A stretch of 64,000 nucleotides of DNA from Parietaria judaica (taxonomy: Eukaryota; Streptophyta; Magnoliopsida; Rosales; Urticaceae): assembly GCA_954871525.1 (NCBI GenBank), contig OX940861.1, positions 13,500,842 to 13,564,841 on the forward strand, written 5' to 3'. The position numbers were made by a program, and so were the translations under genes. The notes beneath the pieces are model-generated. The model was not told the DNA's origin. It worked only from the letters and a program-made list of their open reading frames with translations, and did no database searches. This document shows, one piece after another, positions 12,330-22,377 of this stretch. Numbering within the stretch: position 1 is the first letter of the stretch; every line of letters begins with the position of its first letter.

Positions 12330-12903
12330 GGGATAGCTAAATTGAAATGTTTGATTAGCCAAATAGTCAACTTTTCTTTTTTCTTTGCAAAATAGCCAAA
12401 TGGTTATTTAATAACATATTTTATACCTATAATACCCTTTTAACATATTAACGTGGTTAATTTTTTTAAAATAAATTAATTTTTTTTTCAAAAAAATAAT
12501 AATTTATTTTTAAACAAATTAACTTCGTTAATACGTTTATTAAGGTGTATTAACGGAGTTAATTTGTTTAAAAATAAAAAATCGTGATTAAAATTTTAAC
12601 AAAATTTTAATTTTTTTTTTCAAAAAAAAAAAATTATTTAAAAAAAAATTAATTTATTTTTAAACAAATTAATTTCGTTTATACGTTTATTAACGGAGTT
12701 AATTTGTTTAAAAATAAAAAATCGTGATTAAAATTTTAACAAAAAAATTAAAATTTTTTAAACAAATTAACCACGTTAATACAAGGGTAATCCGGTCTTT
12801 CGTGATTTATTAACGTGGTTAATTGGCTATTTGGCAATATTAATTAAAACATTGGCTATTTGGCTAATTAGAGTTTGAAGTTTGGCTATTTGACTATTTG
12901 CCC
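12330..12903. mobile_element. Degenerate Mutator-like MITE with AGCCAAATAGCC-type ends
   Basis: Begins GGGATAGCTAAATTG and ends (reversed) GGGCAAATAGTCAAATAGCC. Both ends contain repeated ATTAGCCAAATAG motifs in opposite orientation, and the interior holds inverted copies of TTAACGGAGTTAATTTG and TAATTTCGTT. The GGG...CCC ends and reiterated subterminal motif parallel the other Mutator-like elements here. No clear target duplication is seen, so the class is inferred. Confidence 0.55.
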
Positions 12904-13198
12904 TTTTTTTTATTGAATTTATATAATGAGATTAATTATAATAGAGATTTGTTGAAAATATAAATACTATTAAATGTTATAGAATCTATTATTTTCAACA
13001 GATGACAAATTTATGAAAAATAAGAGATGCATAATTGTTTTATTTTGTTTACAGATTTCATATTTGTTTATGAAAACACATATTTGCTCTACGAAATTGT
13101 AGTGTTCCGACATAGTATTGATTCAAGTGTTGGTATATAAACTTATGTATGAAGCGATGATCGTTTTATATCATAATCTACTAAACTTGGAATATAAA

Positions 13199-14824
13199 GG
13201 ATAAATGAGGCAAATGCCCATTTATGGCTCAAGATTTAAAAAAAATGCCCATTTCTAAATATGGTAAACATAACCACCTTTAAATTGAAATGTGGACTAA
13301 ATTGCCCTTCTAATTTTTGACAAAAAATCACGTTTAATTATTGTAATTCGTTTTATTTTTTTAATTAAATTTAAAAAAAAAATCCCTTAAATGTAGCAAA
13401 GAGAAACAAATCTCCCCTATTAATTAGTAATATTTTGGATAATATTTTACAAATCACGTTGACCATTAAATCTGTTTTTTTTTTCCTATTAATTAGTTAA
13501 CATTTTATTTCAATTTTTGGTTTTTGTTCCGCCATTTTTTTTAAGAAAAAAAAATCAAATCAATAATTAATACGCTATTTTTAGTTAATATTTAGAATTA
13601 ATATTTTCCCTATTTATAAGGATTATAACGTTTTTTATATGTTAATAAATTTGTTTAAAATCAATTCAAAATAAATCCTATTATTTTAGCCTATTTTTTT
13701 TGTAGGTAACTATATTTACGATTATGTATTTTTAGGTAATTATATTTATGATTTGTATTTTTAGGTAACTATATTTACTATTTTATATAACTATATTTAT
13801 TATGAAACTGTAATTATATTTACAGAAATTCAACCACAATATTACGTGAATTAAATTGTAGAAATATTTACGGAATTAAATCGTAAAAATAGTTACGAAA
13901 TATAATTTTTATGTAATTATATTTATGATTTTTTATTTTTAGGTAACTATATTTACTATTTTTATATAACTATATTTATTACGAAACTGTAGTTATATTT
14001 ACAGAAATTCAACCACAATATTACGTGCATTAAACTGTAGAAATGTATACGGAATTAAATCGTAAAAATTGTTACAAAATTATAAGAAAGATGTAGTTAT
14101 AAGACTATAAATATATGAATAACTTTGAAAATTGTAAATATATTTACGAAAGTATAAGAAAGCTGTAGTTATAAAATTGTAAATATATGAACAACTTTGG
14201 AATATAAGACTGTAAATAAAGACGAACTCCGGCGACCGGCGGTGGTGGTTGACGGCGGCGACGGCGAGAAACACCTCCAACAAGCACTAGCAAGCCTCCC
14301 GAACACGAATCCGGTATTAGTTTTTCCAAAATCAATCTCTTTCTAAATAAATCTACAATCTTGTAACCGAGTTTACCGCGATTATTCCGACTAAAATCTG
14401 AAACTTCCGGTCATCTTCCAACTATCAATAGCTTCGTCTTCTCGAGAACTTTCCAACGGTAGCAACTACGCGTTAATCGAATTTGCAAAGAGGAAGATAT
14501 GTGAGTTTGAGTCTTTAGAAGAGGAGAGAGAGAGAATGACGTGAGAAAGAGGGAGAGAAAGAGAGATATTTAATTTTTGGGTCAAAGTAACAAAATTAAA
14601 TGATAACTTAATTAATAGGGGAAGTTTTCAACCAAAATTTTAGGATAATTAATTTAATTTCGAAAGTAAATATATAATAAATAATTAAATACGAAAATAA
14701 ATAAATATAATTAAAATAAGGGTTAATATGGTCCAAAATATTTTTAAAATAGGTATAAATGAATTGTTTGAAACTATGGGCAATTCCCTTAAACCTCAAG
14801 TGATTTTTGGGCATTTCGTGGGTT
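13199..14824. mobile_element. Mutator-like element with repeated ATGCCCA ends and captured GC-rich segment
   Basis: The left end has GGCAAATGCCCATTTATGG with another ATGCCCATTT 40 bases on; the right end reversed has ACGAAATGCCCAAAAATCA and TTGCCCATAG. These reiterated inverted motifs parallel the GGGT-ACCC family. The interior contains a tandem duplication (13735-14080) and a GC-rich segment (about 14220-14300) with GGCGACGGCGAG-type sequence unlike the surroundings, possibly captured gene sequence. Boundaries are approximate and no target duplication was confirmed. Confidence 0.5.
13735..14080. repeat. Tandem duplication, unit ~175 bp
   Basis: Two direct copies, about 13735-13905 and 13910-14080. 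Each contains GGTAACTATATTTACTATTT, then ACAGAAATTCAACCACAATA, then ACGGAATTAAATCGTAAAAA, differing by a few substitutions. It lies inside the Mutator-like element at 13199-14824. Confidence 0.85.
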
Positions 14825-14827
14825 TTT

Positions 14828-14868
<41 letters not shown>

Positions 14869-15277
14869 TGAAGTCAGATAGTTTTATTCACATTTTTATT
14901 TTTAGTAAGATAGTAAAATTAATATTGGAAGAAATGTATAAAAACTTTTTTGATGTCATTGGAAATCATCTTGGTGTTTATATGTATAGAACAAATCGAG
15001 TAATTCATGGTGATAATACTAAATAAGATTTTCGAGATTGCAGGCTGCATGTACGATTTCTCGTTGTTATTTTTTTTCAATTTGGCGATATATACATGAA
15101 AATGAAGATAACAAAAAATTTAAAATAATGAAAAATTTATTTTTCACAAGAAGTAAAGCAGATTATTAAATTTAGAGCATTTCTATTTTAACAACTATGA
15201 AATTTTGAGCGGCTCTTCTATCTTCACATTGTTTGTTATTTTGGCGACAATGATTTTATCGAATTTATTTATAAAAA
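14825..15277. other. AT-rich spacer with (AT)n microsatellite
   Basis: (AT)n at about 14830-14868; nothing else recognised. Confidence 0.6.
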
Positions 15278-16593
15278 GGGTAAACTGCGACTAATGTATC
15301 CAATGTTTGTTTTTGTGCGGATTATGTACACAATGTTTTATTTCGACGGCTAATGTACCCAATGTTTATTCCGTTAGATTTTTTTCGATTTTCCATCCAT
15401 TCTCTGTTACAGTCGCCATGTCAGCTTTCCACGTGTCATTTCCACGTCAACTTTCCACGTGTCACTCCATGTCAGCTTTCCTTTGTTTTCTTTTTTTTTT
15501 TTTTTTTTTTCTATCCTCTTTCTTCTTCCTTATTTTCTCTTTCTTCGATGAGGAAGCTTTCTCCTTTCTTTTTTTTTTCTTTTTTCTTTTCTGCTTTCCT
15601 CCTTTCTCTTTCCTATTTCTTCTTCTCCTCTCTCTTTCGACAATCAGGAGGCCTTTTTTTTTATTATTCTTTCTTCCAGCAAAAGGAAACCGTCTCCGGC
15701 CTCCTCGCAAAAGGAACGCCGAAGCTTCGCCGTCGGTCGCCGTGGCAACGGTGTTTCCGGGCGAGTGCTCCGGTGGAGGATCTCCTTCGTGTGCGACGGC
15801 GGGCAGCGGAAACTCGTGGGCCCGAGCTCCCGACCTCGGGCGGGGCGATGACGGCGAGGGGTGCAGCGAGCCCATCGATGGCGCCGGAGTTCGTCGCCGT
15901 GGCGGTGATGGGCTGCGTCCTAAATCCGGATTGGAGGCTTCAGAGACCGCCGATATTAACCGGGCTCTCCTCGGTGGTGCGCGAATTTGCGGGCAGCGAC
16001 GAGGCGGTTCGCGGTGGCGGAGAAACGCGCCGGGAGGTCGCCTCGGGGTCGTCGGCGTTCGCGCTGGAGCTGGGTGGCAGCGATTCCGTTGCCGGTTTGG
16101 GCGCGTCTAAGCCTCTAGATGCCGGAGCATCCTCTGCGCCAGGGATTTCTCGCGGAGAGGCCTGTGCGCTTGAGGTGGGTCCGGCGACGCTCCTTGGTGG
16201 TCCAGTAGGGACAGCGGCGACTGGGTGTCGCCCGGCAAGGGGGCTCCGTCTCTGAGGAGCCTTTGGCAAAGGCTTCTGCCATGAAGCCGTGGAGTCGGAG
16301 CGCTGAGCAGCCTTGCCGACTGTTGCGGTGAGTTTTCCGGCGTGGAGACGAGTAACGCTTGGTCGATCGTGTTGCGATGACCTGCTTCTTCTCATCCCCC
16401 CCTTTTTTTTTCTTCTTTTTTTTATTTTTTATTTTTGGCGACGTGGAAGTGACGTGGAACTTAACAGAGAATGGATGAAAAATTATAAAAAATCTAACGG
16501 AATAAACATTGGGTACATTAGCCGTCGAAATAAAACATTGTGTACATAATCCGCACAAAAACAAACATTGGGTACATTAGCCGCAGTTTACCC
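15278..16593. mobile_element. Pack-MULE-like element with a captured GC-rich insert
   Basis: Ends GGGTAAACTGCGACTAATGT and, reversed, GGGTAAACTGCGGCTAATGT belong to the same family as 6943-7713 and 9369-10360. Flanks carry TATAAAAA on both sides (15270-15277 and 16594-16601), an 8-bp duplication. Instead of the usual palindromic interior, about 15480-16440 holds a pyrimidine tract followed by ~700 bases of GC-rich DNA that strongly contrasts with its surroundings and is open in several frames (the longest, 15353-16255 plus, is 300 codons but starts inside the terminal repeat). The encoded sequences are Ala/Arg/Gly/Ser-rich and match no family I know, so no gene is called; gene-sequence capture is the likely origin. 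Confidence 0.75.
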
Positions 16594-16601
16594 TATAAAA
16601 A

Positions 16602-17098
16602 CTTATGTATTCCTCATTTTTAATACTAATAAAAAAAATACTATAACATTACATAAAACAAATCAGCAAAATTTCTTATGTAACTATTTTGATTACAACG
16701 CAAAATCTAAAAATTAATCTTATCCATATAGTATAATATTATTTTCACCTGTTTAACTATTGTTAGTATGGATGGCTCAACAATTTTTATTTTATTTTAT
16801 AGAATTTGGACGGACTGTTTTGTTCTTATACACATATATACATGATCACACATACTACAAATCATCGATGAAATTACACAATGAAATTAAACACTTGCTT
16901 AGTTCAACGTTGATTAATTTACTTCTTTCTATTACAACAATATTATAAAATTAATGAATTTGTTAAAAAATTTCCATTAAAATTTATTAGTAATACTACA
17001 CCACAACATTTTATAACCGAACACTCGATGAGCTCAATGTCAATTTATTTTTTATGTTACATATTTGTTTAAAATTTTCGTTCAAATTTATAAATAAT
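16602..17098. other. AT-rich Helitron interior
   Basis: No gene recognised; a short open frame at 16760-16948 is low-complexity and unsupported. Confidence 0.5.
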
Positions 17099-17597
17099 TG
17101 TTGGTTCCCAATTCACGGATCTGCAAAGAACACGATCACCACCAAAGGAAATCGAACAGGAATTGAAGAACACGAACTTTTGGGAGAAGAAATTCTCTAT
17201 TGATAATCGAAGGCAAAAATACAAATAAAACTCTAATGGACTCAGCACTTTACAAAATGTACAATGCTAGGTTTATATAGCCTCACATAGGCGAAACCCT
17301 AGCTAACCAAATCGCACAAAATCGGGAAAAACCCTAAATAATCTTATCAAATCTTTGACTTGATCTTTGCTTGCTCCTCAAGCTTCGCGGGTAGTTGCTG
17401 ACTTTCCCTTTCCTGCTCGGACAGCTTCTCTGTCCCCGAGCTGGTCTGCTCGTCTGCCCCTGACTGGGCTTGCCTCCTATCCGGACATTCTGCTCGTGTT
17501 CACCCGAGCTGGGGTGAACTCCTGTCCGTCCTCGGTTCTGGTCGGTACCCGAGCTGACTCCCTCTGTGTGACGGACTACGTCAAGCTTAAGCTCACA
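17099..17597 (-). repeat. 3' LTR of Copia 1
   Basis: Starts TGTTGGTTCCCAATTCACGG and ends AAGCTTAAGCTCACA on the plus strand; 499 bases. Contains the TATA-like CTATATAAAC at 17280-17271. Confidence 0.93.
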
Positions 17598-17621
17598 TTC
17601 TCCCTCATAAGCTTGACTCGC

Positions 17622-20600
17622 TTACACTCTCTTTACTCCGAGCAGCTCTCTCATCTCAGCGAACTTAACTCTCGCCAAAGCCTTGGTAAGAATGTCTGCC
17701 CGCTGCTCCTTCGTGCTGACAAACTCCACGATGATCTTCCGCTTCTCCACACACTCGCGAATATAATGATACCGAGTGTCTATGTGCTTGCTCCGACCAT
17801 GAAACACTGGGTTCTTCATCAGCGCTATTGCGGACTTGTTATCCACGTAGAGTGTTACTGGCTTCTGCTCGTCTCCAGTCACTTCACTCAGTATCCCCTT
17901 CAACCACATAGCTTGACACGCTGCTGCGGTTGCTGCCATGAACTCCGCTTCACATGAGGATAGAGTTACAGTCTTCTGCTTTTGAGATTGCCAGGTGACC
18001 AGGTTCCCGTTGAGGTAGAACGCCATCCCTCCGGTACTCTTCATATCATCAATGTCACCGGCCAGATCGCTGTTAGTGAAGCCGACTAGCTCTTCTGCTC
18101 CCCTGCCTCTTCTATACTGGATCCCGTAGTCCGTTGTTCCCTTCACGTAGCGCAAGATGTGCTTCACGGCCTGCTGGTGTGCGCTTGTGGGCTTCTCCAT
18201 GAAACGGATAACTATCCCGATTGCGTGAAAAATGTCTGGTCGGGTGTGGGTGAGATACCTCAGACACCCGATCACGCGTCTGTTATATGTGGAATCCGTA
18301 CTTTTCCCTTCAGCATCCTTCCCGAGCTGCAGTTTCGCCTCCATTGGGTATTTGCTCGGGTTGCAATCCACCATCTCGAACTGCATAAGGATCTTATTCC
18401 CGTAGGCCGACTGCTTTAGCATAATGCAGTCCTTCTTCTGTTCCACCTCGAGACCGAGATAGTACGAAAGTAATCCGAGGTCACTCATCTCGAATTCGGC
18501 CATCATCTGCTGCTTGAATCCATCTACGCATCATGCGCTGGATCCAGTGACGATCAGGTCGTCCACATATACTCCCACGATCAGGGTTTCCTGCCCGGTA
18601 CTCCTGGTGTAGACTGCCTGCTCGCTCAGACACTTTGTGAATCCAAGGTTCTTTAAGCTCTTGTCAAGACGGATGCTCCACACTCTTGGTGCTTGTTTTA
18701 ACCCGTATAGGGATTTGGATAGCTTGTACACCTTCTGCTCCTTGTCTGTGACGCCGAACCCCTCTGGTTGTTTGACGTACACTTCTTCTTCGAGGTCACC
18801 ATTTAAGAATGCCGATTTGACATCCATGTGGTGAATCTCCCAACCTCGATGAGCTGTTAGGGCTAGGATGAGTCTGATCGTGTCCAGTCTAGCTACTGGA
18901 GCAAAGACTTCTTCAAAGTCTATGCCTTTCTTCTGCACGTAGCCTTTTGGTACCAGCCTTGCCTTGTGCTTAAGGACATTCCCCTCGGTGTCCTTCTTCA
19001 GCTTATACACCCACTTCAGGCCGATGGGTTTATGACCTTTGGGCAGGTCGGTGAGCTCCCATGTCCTGTTCTTCTCAATGGACTCCATCTCCTTCTTCAT
19101 TGCTTCCTGCCACTCCTGCTCGGCTGTTGCCTCCTGGTAGCTGGCTGGCTCCTCTACGCACAATAAAGAACGTTCCTCCAGGCTCATCTTTACTTCTTGA
19201 GTTTGATCGTAGACGTATGCTAGGGGTCGGAATCCCCCTGGGCCATCTTTGACGGAGGAATCTCCTAAGCTGGACGGGCTGGTCCTGCTCGGACTTGGTG
19301 TCCTCGGTGTATCCGGGCTGCACTCTCCCGGGCTGGATTCTCTCGTGCTTGGCAAGACTGTTCCCGAGCTGGGTGTTCCGGGCTGATTCTGTTCGGCAAC
19401 CACATCTTCATCCTTGACTGTGAACTCTATTGAGTTCTGCTCGGGTTCTCCTTTCTCGTCGCGCCAATCCCACTTTATCTATTCTTCGAACACAGCATCT
19501 CTGTTTACTTGGAGTCTGCCGCGTCGTGGATCGTAGAGTCTGTATGCCTTGTTTCCTTCTTCAACGCCAAGGTACACCATCTTCTAACTCCGGTCATCCA
19601 GCTTCTTGAGATGTGGCCCCGCAACCTTCACATGTGCGGTGCACCCGAACACTCTCAAATGTTCTAAGTGGGGTTTCTTCCCTTTCCACGCCTGGTAGGG
19701 AGTGCGCTCTCCTAGCGCCTTGGTCGGCAAGCGATTAAGCAGGTAGACCGCATGTCTTACTGCTTCTGCCCAAAAACGAGCTGGAACTTGCATGCTCTTG
19801 AGCAAACTCCTGGCTGTGTTCATCACTGTTCGGTTTCGTCTTTCCACCACGCCATTCTGCTGGGGCGTGTGGGGTGCTGACAGGTGACGCTGAACTCTTT
19901 CCTGGTCGCAGAATTCTCCGATCTGCTGTGAACTTCTTGAAGACCTCAAAGGCTCCGCTCTTCTCCTTGAGCATATAAACCCACATCCAGCGACTATAAT
20001 CATCAACAAGTAAGAGGACGTACTTGTTACCTGCCAATGTTGCTGGGGTGACTGGACCGCATAGATCTGCATGTACCAACTGTAGGGGTCTCTTTACTCG
20101 GAATTTGGCCTTGATCGGAAACGGTATCCTCGCTTGCTTCGCGATCATGCAGCACTCACATAGCTCGTCGGGGTGTTCTATCTTGGGAACCCTGAAGGCC
20201 ATCTTCTTCTCGCCCATCATCTTGAGCGCGTGAAAATTCACGTGTCCGAGCCATGCGTGCCATAGCCAAGCCGGGTCTGCTAACGATGCCATGAGACAGA
20301 CAGGCTGGCACATCTTTAGGAGAATCTTGTAGAGTCTGTTGGGTGTTCGCTCCATCTTCACCAACAACTCTCCTTCCTTGGTCCACATCTTCAGGTAGGA
20401 CCCTTACAGCAACACCGTGTTCTCGATCTAAGTCATTTTCCCTAGACTGATGATCTTGCTCTTCAACTTTGGGATGAAGTACACCTGGGTCATCAGACGC
20501 TGGTCGCCATTCTTGGATTCGAACAAGATCGACCCTCTGCCTCTGATCTCTACGACTGAGCCATCGCCGAATTTCACGTTGCCCGTGATCTTCTCATTGA

Positions 20601-21600
20601 GCACTTCAAACTTAGCTCGGTCCCGGTGCATTTCCTGCTCGGCAAACAACAATGCCGGCTGGTCGGCTGAGAATCTTGCTAGATTCGCCTCTTCGCCCTG
20701 GTTTCTGCTTCGGCACTCAGATGCAAAGTGCCCAAGCTTTTGACAACTATAGCACTTCACTGTGCTCTTGTCTCTCCTGGTCGTATTTTGCTGACGGGGT
20801 GCTCCACTGCCGCGACCTCGCTGATCCCGACCTCGACCTTGTCCACGACCTTGTCCGCGACCTCGGACTTCTCCACCAAAGCTGCTTCGATCTGAGGAAT
20901 TTGAAGAAAACTCGGCTCCCTCGGTTTTCCGCTATCTGGCCGTCCACTCTTCATGCGTGAGCAGGAGGTTCTCCTCCTCCTCTGTCACCGTAACCCCGAA
21001 GTCTCTCCTCGTGGGCTTTGAGGTGACCAACAACCTCCTCGACCGTCATGGTCTTGAGGTCGCCGAACTGCTCTATCGATGTCACGATCTGCATGTACCC
21101 GTGAGGCCTGCTCGGAGAAATTTCTTGACGGCGGTGGTCTCCTCCACCTTGTCTCCCAGCGAGCGAATGCCGGTCACAATGGACGTGAGCGTCATAGCGA
21201 AGTCATCAATCGACTCGCTCTCCCTCATTCTCATCACCTCGAACTCACTCTTCAAGGTTTAAACCTTTGCCTCCTTGACGCGATCTGCGCCCATGTGCAT
21301 GGTCTGAAGAGTTTTCCATGCTTCCTTCGCGGAATCCTTGTCGGCGAGCATGAGAAGAACATCTTCTGGAACTGCTTGGTAGATTGCGGCTAGAGCCATT
21401 CTTTCCTTGCGTCCTTCGACACCGCCGTTCTCTACTGCCTCCCACACTCCATGCGCCTGCAGATTCACCCTCATCTTCAACGCCCTCACGGCGTAATTGC
21501 TCTTCATGAGCATGTGGTAATGGAGCGTAACTGTGCCTTCTCTAGAGTCTGGTTTCTGCGCGACCAAAGCTCCTTCGATCGGTGACTCTGATGAAGACAT
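17622..21600 (-). pseudogene. Copia 1 gag-pol, broken
   Basis: Order on the minus strand is gag, protease, integrase, reverse transcriptase, RNase H, the Copia order. Gag starts MSSSESPIEG at 21600 and is stopped at 21259. The zinc knuckle CYSCQKLGHFASEC is near 20760-20710. The protease active-site block (DTGA-type) is missing, leaving only its downstream KITGNVKFGDGS. Integrase has its GH...CECC zinc site and first catalytic Asp region (LVHADLCGPV), but the stretch holding the second catalytic Asp is deleted at a frameshift near 19915-19930, before HTPQQNGVVERRN. The polymerase keeps VYVDDL; a stop separates 19403-18531 from 18506-17622. RNase H is intact to the end (DILTKALA). Several stops and shifts make it non-functional. 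Confidence 0.93.
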
Positions 21601-21631
21601 ATTTTTCGATTGATGAAGATCTGATACCACT

Positions 21632-22132
21632 TGTTGGTTCCCAATTCACGGATCTGCAAAGAACACGATCACCACCAAAGGAAATCGAACAAGAATTGAA
21701 GAACACAAACTTTTGGGAGAAGAAATTCTCTATTGATAATCGAAGTCAAAAATACAAATAAAACTCTTATGGACTCAGCATTTTACAAAGTGTACAATGC
21801 TAGGTTTATATAGCCTTACATAGGCGAAACCCTAGCTAACCAAAATCGCACAAAATCGGGACACTACCCTGAATAATCTTATCAAATATTTGACTTGATC
21901 TTTGCTTGCTCCTCAAGCTTCGCGGGTAGTTGCTGACTTTCCCTTTCCTGCTCGGACAACTTCTCTGTCCCTGAGCTGGTCTGCTCGTCTGCCCCTGACC
22001 GGGCTTGCCTTCTATCCGGACATTCTGCTCGTGTTCACCCGAGCTGGGCTGAACTCATGTCCGTCCTCGGTTCTGGTCGATACCCGGACTGACTCCCTCT
22101 GTGTGACGGACTAAGTCAAGCTTAAGCTCACA
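21632..22132 (-). repeat. 5' LTR of Copia 1
   Basis: Direct copy of 17099-17597. On the minus strand it is followed by one base and then the primer binding site GTGGTATCAG. Confidence 0.93.
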
Positions 22133-22144
22133 GTAATATCATGT

Positions 22145-22174
22145 CACCGCGCGAAGCGCGGTGCCAGTCACTAG
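22145..22174 (+). other. Helitron 3' terminal hairpin and CTAG end
   Basis: Eight-base-pair GC-rich stem with GAA loop, seven-base spacer, CTAG, then T. In established plant Helitrons this structure marks the replication terminator. Confidence 0.85.
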
Positions 22175-22377
22175 TTGAAATAAAACTGTACCACATCAGT
22201 ATAATGCCTTGCTATTTACTAATTTAGGCACTTCGACCAATGATGTAAGATTGTAATTTCATGATTTATAAAAGCATATGAACCATGAAATTAATATTTT
22301 GCGTTTAACTATTAGTTTTGGAAATTAGTTGTTTAACTATTAATTTTGAATTGATTTTATAATTTCGTGCATTTCAG
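22175..22377. other. End of hAT leader intron
   Basis: AT-rich, ending in the acceptor TTTCAG immediately before the transposase ATG at 22378. Confidence 0.5.

Larger units (their letters stand above)
17099..22132 (-). mobile_element. Copia LTR retrotransposon 1, full length, inactive
   Basis: Two LTRs (17099-17597 and 21632-22132, about 500 bases each, TG...CA) differ by roughly 23 positions by eye, so the insertion is not recent but not ancient. The primer binding site TGGTATCAG (initiator-Met tRNA) lies next to the 5' LTR at 21629-21621 on the minus strand, and the purine tract GAGGGAGAA lies beside the other LTR (17607-17598). Flanking bases ATAAT and GTAAT are a 5-bp duplication with one mismatch. 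TATA boxes (CTATATAAAC) sit in each LTR near 17271-17280 and 21803-21812. It is inserted just inside the 3' end of the Helitron. Confidence 0.93.
8828..22174 (+). mobile_element. Non-autonomous Helitron with nested insertions
   Basis: The 3' terminus is textbook. A perfect hairpin CACCGCGC-GAA-GCGCGGTG at 22145-22163 is followed seven bases later by CTAG (22171-22174) and then T, as expected for insertion between A and T. The best 5' terminus is A|TCTATATATATATAAAAACATG at 8828. A second, closely similar 5'-like terminus occurs at about 9094 (TCTATATATATATTAATTA then AAGCATGATGACAAAG), so the true start is ambiguous. No Rep/helicase coding region is visible. Later insertions inside it are Mutator-like elements (9369, 12330, 13199, 15278) and a Copia (17099-22132) lying only 12 bases from the hairpin. 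Confidence 0.65.

Noticed and set aside
15353..16255. 300-codon plus-strand ORF as a real gene
   Set aside because: It begins inside the terminal repeat of the Mutator-like element, runs through a pyrimidine tract encoding Phe/Ser runs, and has competing ORFs in other frames; no family is recognisable.
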